DNA of 14,331 nt. Origin: Ramlibacter sp. Its GTDB lineage: Bacteria > Pseudomonadota > Gammaproteobacteria > Burkholderiales > Burkholderiaceae_C. The notes under the pieces are model-generated. The model was not told the origin of the DNA and ran no database searches. It worked only from the letters and a program-made list of their open reading frames with translations. A program made the position numbers and the translations under genes. Positions 9,306 to 14,331 of the stretch are shown here, one piece after another. The stretch lies in assembly GCA_028292185.1 (NCBI GenBank), contig JAQGMT010000450.1, forward strand, positions 1-14,331, given 5' to 3'. The first letter of the stretch is position 1; every line of letters begins with the position of its first letter.

Positions 9306-10372
9306 GCCGCGCGAAGTGCGCCCTTGTGATGGCCGGCGGAACCGGCGGCCACATCTTCCCGGGGCTGGCGGTTGCCGAGGCCCTGCGTGAGCGGGCCTGG
9401 CGTGTGCATTGGTTGGGCGGTGCAGGCAGCATGGAAAGCCAGCTGGTGCCGCCGCGCGGTTTCGCCTTCGAGACAATCGCGTTTTCGGGCGTGCGCGGCA
9501 AGGGTCTCAAGACGCTCGCCTTGCTGCCGGTACGCCTTGTCAAAGCGTTCTGGCAAAGCATCGCCGTGGTGCGGCGCGTGAAGCCGGACGTCGTGATCGG
9601 CCTGGGCGGCTACATCACCTTTCCCGCCGGAATGATGAGCGTGCTGCTCGGCAAACCGCTGGTGCTGCACGAACAGAACTCCGTCGCCGGCATGGCCAAC
9701 CGGATCCTCGCTTCAGTGGCAGCTCGGGTGTTCACTGCTTTCCCCGGCGTGCTGGGCAAGGGTGCCTGGGTCGGCAATCCCTTGCGTCCCGCGTTCTTGC
9801 AGCAGCCCGGACCCGCTGAGCGGCTGGGCTCGCGCAGCGGCCCTTTGCGCTTGCTGGTCGTGGGCGGCAGCCTGGGTGCAAAGGCCTTGAATGAAACGGT
9901 GCCGAAGGCGCTGGCCCTCATTCCCGCCGATCGGCGGCCCGCCGTGGTGCATCAAAGCGGCGCCAAGCAGATCGATGAACTGCGTGCGAATTACAAGGCA
10001 GCCGGCATCGAGGCCGAGCTCACACCGTTCATCGAAGATACCGCGCAGGCGTACGCGCAAGCCGACCTGATCGTCTGCCGCGCGGGCGCCAGCACCGTGA
10101 CGGAAATCGCCGCGGTCGGTGCCGCCGCGGTATTCGTTCCGTTTCCTTCTGCGGTCGACGATCACCAGACCACCAACGCGAAATTCCTCGTCGATGCCGG
10201 CGGCGGATGGCTGGTGCAACAGCGTGACTTGAGCCCGAAGTGGCTCGCGGATCTGTTGCAGAACATCGAACGCCCGGAACTGATTCGAAGGGCCTTGGCG
10301 GCCAAGAGCATGCAGAAGACGCAAGCCACGGGCGAAGTGGTGGCCGCGTGCGAGGAGTTGGCCCGCAAATGA
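9302..10372 (+). CDS. murG: UDP-GlcNAc:undecaprenyl-PP-MurNAc-pentapeptide GlcNAc transferase MurG
   Basis: MurG converts lipid I to lipid II on the cytoplasmic face of the inner membrane, as a peripheral GT-B glycosyltransferase. The product has 356 residues (E. coli 355). The N-terminal acceptor domain shows the glycine-rich GGTGGH loop at 12-17, VIGLGGYITFPAG and LHEQNSVAGMANR. The C-terminal UDP-GlcNAc domain shows LLVVGGSLGAKALNE, SGASTVTEI-type RAGASTVTEIAA with Glu268, and DDHQTTNA from Asp286 with Gln289, which in the family contact the nucleotide sugar. Start and stop both form ATGA overlaps (with ftsW and murC). There is no sign of degeneration. Confidence 0.98.
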   Translation: MSRAKCALVMAGGTGGHIFPGLAVAEALRERAWRVHWLGGAGSMESQLVPPRGFAFETIAFSGVRGKGLKTLALLPVRLVKAFWQSIAVVRRVKPDVVIGLGGYITFPAGMMSVLLGKPLVLHEQNSVAGMANRILASVAARVFTAFPGVLGKGAWVGNPLRPAFLQQPGPAERLGSRSGPLRLLVVGGSLGAKALNETVPKALALIPADRRPAVVHQSGAKQIDELRANYKAAGIEAELTPFIEDTAQAYAQADLIVCRAGASTVTEIAAVGAAAVFVPFPSAVDDHQTTNAKFLVDAGGGWLVQQRDLSPKWLADLLQNIERPELIRRALAAKSMQKTQATGEVVAACEELARK

Positions 10373-11781
10373 AGCACGCCGTCAAGCATATTCATTTCGT
10401 TGGCGTGGGCGGCGCCGGCATGTCCGGCATCGCCGAAGTGCTGCGCAACCAGGGTTACCTCATTTCCGGCTCGGACCTGTCCGACAGCCCGACCCTGCGG
10501 CGGCTCGAGTCGCTGGGCATCAAGACCTACGTGGGTCATGCTGCCAGCCACATCGTCGGCGCGGATGCGGTGGTGACATCCACCGCGGTGCAGGGTGACA
10601 ACCCGGAGGTGATTGCAGCTCGCAAGCGCCTCATCCCGGTGGTGCCGCGCGCGATGATGCTGGCGGAATTGATGCGCCTGAAGCAGGGCATCGCGATCGC
10701 GGGCACCCATGGAAAAACCACGACCACCAGCCTCGTGGCGAGTGTCCTCGCGGAAGGGGGGCTGGATCCGACGTTCGTGATCGGCGGGCGCCTGAACAGC
10801 GCGGGCGCCAACGCCAAACTCGGCAGCGGCGACTACATCGTGGTCGAGGCCGACGAGTCGGATGCTTCCTTCCTCAATCTGATGCCGGTGATGGCCGTGG
10901 TGACCAACATCGATGAAGACCACATGGAGACCTACGGCCATGACTTTGGCCGGCTCAAGGGGGCGTTCCTGGAGTTCCTTCATCGCATGCCTTTCTACGG
11001 AACGGCGATTCTTTGCGTGGACGACCCGGTCGTGCGCGAGATTCTTCCCGATGTGCAGTGCCCGGTGACGAGCTACGGCGTGAGCGAAGACGCGCAGGTG
11101 CGCGCGATCGACATCCGGGCCGAAGGGGCGCAAATGCACTTCAGCGTGCAGCGGCGCAATGGCGTGACGCTGCCGGACCTGCACGTCAAGCTCAACCTCG
11201 CCGGGCAGCACAACGTCCTGAATGCGTTGTCCGCAATTGCGGTCGCGGTGGAACTCAGTGTTCCCGACGAGGCGGTGCTGAAAGCGCTGGCGGAATTCAA
11301 AGGCGTTGGCCGGCGCTTCCAGAGCTACGGCGACGTGAGCGCGCCCGACGCCAACGGCGGGGGCAGGTTCACGGTGATCGAAGACTACGGCCATCATCCG
11401 GTGGAGATCGCAGCGACGCTGGCGGCCGCTCGCGGTGCTTTCCCCGGGCGTCGCCTGGTGCTCGCGTTCCAGCCGCACCGCTACACGCGCACTCGCGACT
11501 GCTTCGAGGACTTCGTGAAGGTGATCGGCCATGCCGATGCCGTGCTGCTCACCGAGGTGTATGCGGCTGGCGAAGCGCCGATCGTGGCGGCCGATGGCCG
11601 CGCGCTGGCGCGAGCCGTGCGGGTTGCGGGCAAGGTCGAGCCGGTGTTCGTGGACGACATAGCGAGCTTGCCCGATGCGGTCCTGAAGATGGCGCGTGGC
11701 GGCGACGTGGTGATTTGCATGGGCGCGGGTTCGATCGGCGGCGTGCCCGGGAAACTCGTGGAAGCGGGAGGCGTGTCGTGA
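10369..11781 (+). CDS. murC: UDP-N-acetylmuramate--L-alanine ligase MurC
   Basis: MurC adds the first stem residue, L-alanine, to UDP-MurNAc with ATP in the cytoplasm, so it acts at the head of the ligase series although it lies late in the operon. The product has 470 residues (E. coli 491). Features in order: the nucleotide-binding GVGGAGMSGIAE at 12-23, GSDLSDS, VTSTAV, the ATP loop GTHGKTTTT at 112-120, VEADESDASF, and TNIDEDHMETYG. GQHNVLNALSA, GVGRRFQ, DYGHHP at 339-344, FQPHRYTRT and TEVYAAGE follow. ATG 10369 makes an ATGA overlap with murG, and AGGAG lies at 10353-10357 with a somewhat long 11-nt spacer. The frame stays open upstream within murG, but the family N-terminus (KHIHFVGVGG) begins exactly here. 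Confidence 0.98.
   Translation: MKHAVKHIHFVGVGGAGMSGIAEVLRNQGYLISGSDLSDSPTLRRLESLGIKTYVGHAASHIVGADAVVTSTAVQGDNPEVIAARKRLIPVVPRAMMLAELMRLKQGIAIAGTHGKTTTTSLVASVLAEGGLDPTFVIGGRLNSAGANAKLGSGDYIVVEADESDASFLNLMPVMAVVTNIDEDHMETYGHDFGRLKGAFLEFLHRMPFYGTAILCVDDPVVREILPDVQCPVTSYGVSEDAQVRAIDIRAEGAQMHFSVQRRNGVTLPDLHVKLNLAGQHNVLNALSAIAVAVELSVPDEAVLKALAEFKGVGRRFQSYGDVSAPDANGGGRFTVIEDYGHHPVEIAATLAAARGAFPGRRLVLAFQPHRYTRTRDCFEDFVKVIGHADAVLLTEVYAAGEAPIVAADGRALARAVRVAGKVEPVFVDDIASLPDAVLKMARGGDVVICMGAGSIGGVPGKLVEAGGVS
11766..11771 (+). promoter_or_regulatory. Ribosome binding site of ddl
   Basis: GGGAGG near the murC 3' end, 6 nt before GTG 11778. It supports the GTG as start over an in-frame GTG at 11817, which has no comparable site. 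Confidence 0.7.
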
Positions 11782-12770
11782 CCGCCAACAAGGACCAGAA
11801 CAAGGAAGCCGGCGCCGTGGGCAAGGTCGCGGTGCTGATGGGTGGGCATTCCGCCGAGCGCGAGGTGTCCCTGATGTCGGGCAGCGGCGTGCTCAAGGCG
11901 CTGCAGTCGAAAGGCGTGAACGCGCACGCGTTCGACCCGGCCGAGCGCGATCTGTGCGAGTTGAAGCGCAAGGGCTTCAAGCGCTGCTTCATCGCGTTGC
12001 ACGGCCGCTTCGGCGAAGACGGCACCGTGCAAGGCGCGCTGGAACTGCTCGGGATTCCCTACACCGGCTCGGGTGTGATGGCTTCGAGCATCTCGATCGA
12101 CAAGGTGACGACCAAGCGGGTCTGGATGGCCGAGGGATTGGCGACGCCCAGGTACGTGCTGTTGCGGCGCGGCGCCTACACGCGCGAACAGGTGTTGGCG
12201 GTGCCCGATGACTTGGGGCTGCCCCTGATCGTGAAGCCGGCACGCGAAGGCTCGTCCATCGGCGTGGCCAAGGTCACGGGCTACTCGGAAATGGCAGCGG
12301 CCGTGGAGCAGGCCGCCGCACTGGACGCCGACGTGTTGTGCGAGCAGTTCATCAGCGGCGACGAAGTCACTTGCCCGGTGCTCGGGACGGGCGACGGCGC
12401 GCGCGCGCTGCCCGTCATCCGCATCGTGGCGCCCGAAGGGAACTACGACTACCAGAACAAGTATTTCACCGACGACACCAAATACCTGGTGCCCTGTGGC
12501 TTGCCCGAAGGCGAGGAACAGGCCATCCAGGAACTGGTGTTGAAAGCCTATCGGGTGCTCGGCTGCCGCGGCTGGGGCCGCGTCGACGTGATGATCGATG
12601 GCGCGACACGCAAGCCCTACCTGCTGGAGATCAACACCTCGCCCGGCATGACGGGCCATTCACTGGTGCCCATGTCCGCGGGTGCCGCGGGCATCAATTA
12701 CGAAGACCTGTGCCTGCAGCTGCTCGCCTCGGCGACGCTGGACCAGGAAAGGCCGGTGAGCCCGAAATGA
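11778..12770 (+). CDS. ddlB: D-alanine--D-alanine ligase (DdlB type)
   Basis: Ddl makes D-Ala-D-Ala with ATP in the cytoplasm, the substrate for MurF two genes-worth of pathway later. From GTG 11778 the product has 330 residues, versus 306 for E. coli DdlB. Part of the excess is a polar N-terminal leader (TANKDQNKEAGAVG) before the conserved VLMGGHSAEREVS with Ser25 and Glu27. ATP-grasp motifs follow: HGRFGEDG at 75-82, GSGVMASSISIDKVTTK, LIVKPAREGSSIGV with Lys153, and NKYFTDDTKYLVP. GWGRVDVM and EINTSPGMTGHSL, with metal-binding Glu284 and Asn286, complete the set. The GTG start forms a GTGA overlap with murC and has a strong Shine-Dalgarno. The stop overlaps ftsQ by 4 nt. Family and function are secure; paralogues elsewhere in the genome cannot be excluded. 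Confidence 0.97.
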   Translation: MTANKDQNKEAGAVGKVAVLMGGHSAEREVSLMSGSGVLKALQSKGVNAHAFDPAERDLCELKRKGFKRCFIALHGRFGEDGTVQGALELLGIPYTGSGVMASSISIDKVTTKRVWMAEGLATPRYVLLRRGAYTREQVLAVPDDLGLPLIVKPAREGSSIGVAKVTGYSEMAAAVEQAAALDADVLCEQFISGDEVTCPVLGTGDGARALPVIRIVAPEGNYDYQNKYFTDDTKYLVPCGLPEGEEQAIQELVLKAYRVLGCRGWGRVDVMIDGATRKPYLLEINTSPGMTGHSLVPMSAGAAGINYEDLCLQLLASATLDQERPVSPK

Positions 12771-13552
12771 CTGCCGCCATGTCCGCACCTTTCGATGTGA
12801 AGATGATGAACATCGCCGCCTCGATGTTGTTCACCCTCTTCGTCGTGGTGCTGCTGGCCGCGGGCGGCTGGTGGGCATTGCGGCATCCGCTGTTCGCCAT
12901 TGCAGGAATCAGCGTCGAGGGGGACACGGCCCACAACAGCGCGCTGACGCTGCGCGCGAACGTCGCGCCGCGCCTGGCGGGCAATTTCTTCACCCTGGAT
13001 CTTGGCGCGGCACGCCAGGCCTTCGAATCGGTCGCGTGGGTGCGCAAGGCCGTGGTACGGCGCGACTTTCCCAATCGGCTGCGGGTGCAACTCGAGGAGC
13101 ACAAGGCCGTCGCGCTGTGGGGTGCGGACCGGGACTCGCGCTTGCTGAACAACTTCGGCGAAGTCTTCGAGGCCAACGCCGGCGAGGTGGACCAGGACGA
13201 GTTGCCGCGGCTGGCCGGCCCCGATGCGCAGTCGGCGCAGGTGCTGGCCATGTATCGCGCCGTCAAGCCGATGTTCGAACCGCTGGACCTTGGCGTGGAC
13301 CAGTTGAGCCTGAGCGCGCGAGGCAGTTGGCAGGTTGAACTGGACAGCGGCGCCGTCATTGAGTTGGGAAGCGGCAGCCTGGAGGAGGTGACGGCACGCA
13401 CGCAGCGCTTCGTCCAGACGCTGACGCAGGTGGCTTCGCGCTACGGGCGGCGGCCGGAAGCGCTGGTGTCGGCGGACTTGCGCCACACCAATGGTTATGC
13501 GGTGCATCTGAGGGGCGTCGGCACCACGGGCGCTGACCCGTCCAGGAAATAG
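12767..13552 (+). CDS. ftsQ: Cell division protein FtsQ
   Basis: FtsQ is the bitopic inner-membrane hub that binds FtsL and FtsB and recruits late divisome proteins. The product has 261 residues (E. coli 276). It has a cytoplasmic tail of about 14 residues and one membrane segment at about 15-38 (NIAASMLFTLFVVVLLAAGGWWAL). A POTRA domain follows, from FAIAGISVEGD to roughly residue 115, and includes FESVAWVRKAVVRRDFPNRLRVQLEEHKAVALWG. The beta domain has NNFGEVFEAN, ELPRLAGPD and the C-terminal RYGRRPEALVSADLRHTNGYAVHL. ATG 12767 makes an ATGA overlap with ddl; ATGs at 12779, 12803 and 12806 are in frame, but the last two would cut into the membrane segment. No strong Shine-Dalgarno is present. 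TAG ends the gene 29 nt before ftsA. Confidence 0.96.
   Translation: MTAAMSAPFDVKMMNIAASMLFTLFVVVLLAAGGWWALRHPLFAIAGISVEGDTAHNSALTLRANVAPRLAGNFFTLDLGAARQAFESVAWVRKAVVRRDFPNRLRVQLEEHKAVALWGADRDSRLLNNFGEVFEANAGEVDQDELPRLAGPDAQSAQVLAMYRAVKPMFEPLDLGVDQLSLSARGSWQVELDSGAVIELGSGSLEEVTARTQRFVQTLTQVASRYGRRPEALVSADLRHTNGYAVHLRGVGTTGADPSRK
13526..13541 (+). other. Small hairpin near the ftsQ stop
   Basis: ACGGG (13526-13530) and CCCGT (13537-13541) form a perfect 5-bp stem with a 6-base loop. It lies 8 nt before the ftsQ stop. No T-run follows; the downstream sequence is purine-rich, so this is not an intrinsic terminator. It might mark the end of ftsQ translation or affect access to the ftsA ribosome binding site, but stems this short arise often by chance at this GC content. 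Confidence 0.2.
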
Positions 13553-13581
13553 AAGAAACAAAGAAGAAGGCGGCACGGAAC
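13553..13581 (+). promoter_or_regulatory. ftsQ-ftsA gap with the ftsA translation initiation region
   Basis: This 29-nt gap and the rsmH-ftsL gap are the only non-overlapping junctions in the window. It is strikingly purine-rich, made of AAGAA/GAAG units, and stands out in a GC-rich cluster. GAAGG at 13566-13570 is an 11-nt spacer away from ATG 13582, slightly long; a weaker GGA at 13577-13579 is very close. No promoter boxes are recognisable in so short a space. Confidence 0.5.
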
Positions 13582-14331
13582 ATGGCAAAAGAATACAAGG
13601 ACCTGGTCGTGGGACTGGACATCGGCACCGCCAAGATCATGGTGGTGGTGGCCGAAGTCATGCCCGGCGGCGACTTGAAGCTGGCCGGACTTGGCGTCGC
13701 CGCATCGAACGGGCTCAAGCGCGGCGTGGTGGTGAACATCGACGCCACGGTGCAGAGCATCCAGCAGGCCTTGAAAGAAGCGGAGCTGATGGCGGATTGC
13801 AAGATCACCCGCGTCTACACCGGCATCACCGGCAGCCACATCCGCGGCATCAACTCCAGCGGCATGGTGGCGGTGAAGGACCGCGAGGTGACGCCGGCCG
13901 ACGTGGCGCGCGTGGTCGAGACGGCGCGCGCGATCAACATCTCCACCGACCAGCGGCTGCTGCTGGTCGAGCCGCAGGAATTCGTGATCGACGGCCAGGA
14001 CGTGAAGGAGCCGATCGGCATGAGCGGCATCCGGCTCGAAGCCAAGGTGCACATCGTCACCGGCGCCCAGAGCGCGGCCGAGAACATCATCAAGTGCGTG
14101 CGCCGCTGCGGGCTCGAAGTGGAGCAGCTGCTGCTGAATCCGCTCGCCTCCAGCCAGGCCGTGCTGACCGAGGACGAACGCGAACTGGGCGTGTGCCTGG
14201 TCGACATCGGCGCCGGCACCACCGACGTGGCGATCTTCACCAATGGCGCGATCCGCCACACCGCCGTGATCCCGATCGCGGGCGACCTGATCACCAGCGA
14301 CATCGCGTTGGCGCTGCGCACCCCGACGAAA
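13582..14331 (+). CDS. ftsA: Cell division protein FtsA, 5' part only
   Basis: FtsA is the actin-like ATPase that polymerises on the cytoplasmic membrane, tethers FtsZ and recruits the divisome. The window holds 250 codons without a stop, about 60 percent of a usual protein of roughly 410-420 residues; the gene continues past the right edge. Seen directly are the first actin-type phosphate loop LDIGTAKI with Asp13, and NGLKRGVVVNIDATVQSI. The FtsA-specific 1C subdomain includes YTGITGSHIRGINSSG and EPQEFVIDGQ. GMSGIRLEAKVHIVTG and the second phosphate loop VDIGAGTTDVAIF at about 207-219 follow. The C-terminal membrane-targeting helix is outside the window. The start ATG follows the 29-nt gap after ftsQ. 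Base usage matches its neighbours. Confidence 0.97.
   Translation, partial: MAKEYKDLVVGLDIGTAKIMVVVAEVMPGGDLKLAGLGVAASNGLKRGVVVNIDATVQSIQQALKEAELMADCKITRVYTGITGSHIRGINSSGMVAVKDREVTPADVARVVETARAINISTDQRLLLVEPQEFVIDGQDVKEPIGMSGIRLEAKVHIVTGAQSAAENIIKCVRRCGLEVEQLLLNPLASSQAVLTEDERELGVCLVDIGAGTTDVAIFTNGAIRHTAVIPIAGDLITSDIALALRTPTK

Noticed and set aside
6784..12659. Further long minus-strand open frames (about 375-456 codons) opposite murD, ftsW, murC and ddl
   Set aside because: Each mirrors a verified gene on the + strand and shows only the Arg/His/Asp-rich content expected from reading GC-rich codons in reverse. I see no independent start signals.
13553..13581. A transcription terminator or promoter between ftsQ and ftsA
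   Set aside because: No T-run follows the small stem, and 29 bases are too few for a recognisable promoter. The purine-rich stretch is better read as a ribosome-loading site.

Overview
This window is a contiguous, apparently intact piece of a bacterial dcw (division and cell wall) cluster, and every gene reads on the + strand. In order it holds the 3' end of rsmH, then complete ftsL, ftsI, murE, murF, mraY, murD, ftsW, murG, murC, ddl and ftsQ, and the first 250 codons of ftsA, which runs off the right edge. The gene order matches the classical order in Escherichia coli. The high GC content, the strong G/C third-position bias and the protein flavour all suggest a betaproteobacterium of the order Burkholderiales, probably near Comamonadaceae. 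The protein traits are a MraY of about 392 residues with an enlarged loop, an enlarged MurD, and an FtsI N-terminus of the MSKSLAYTSSPLL type. The taxonomic call is inference from remembered family traits, not a search.

Layout: 1-735 holds the rsmH tail and ftsL. 732-2465 is ftsI, the septal transpeptidase. 2465-5355 holds murE and murF, the third- and fifth-residue ligases. 5345-6523 is mraY, the first membrane step. 6520-8061 is murD. 8058-9305 is ftsW, the septal glycan polymerase. 9302-11781 holds murG and murC. 11778-12770 is ddl. 12767-13552 is ftsQ. 13582-14331 is the 5' part of ftsA. No stretch longer than 29 bases lacks a gene.

How the genes work together: MurC, MurD, MurE and MurF build the UDP-MurNAc-pentapeptide, with D-Ala-D-Ala supplied by Ddl. 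MraY and MurG convert it to lipid II. FtsW polymerises lipid II and FtsI crosslinks it at the septum, and FtsL/FtsQ (with FtsB, encoded elsewhere) control this pair. FtsA anchors FtsZ to the membrane. RsmH methylates 16S rRNA and is a customary cluster member.

Ten of the twelve gene junctions overlap: eight by 4 nt (ATGA or GTGA), one by 1 nt and one by 11 nt. This points to one long polycistron with extensive translational coupling. Only rsmH/ftsL (28 nt) and ftsQ/ftsA (29 nt) have gaps. I saw no promoter, terminator, RNA gene, mobile element, CRISPR array or recent insertion. I do not see a previously undescribed system here. The findings below are modest: an 11-codon micro-ORF bridging rsmH and ftsL, lineage-type insertions in MraY and MurD, the unfused murE/murF junction, and the decoupled ftsQ/ftsA boundary.
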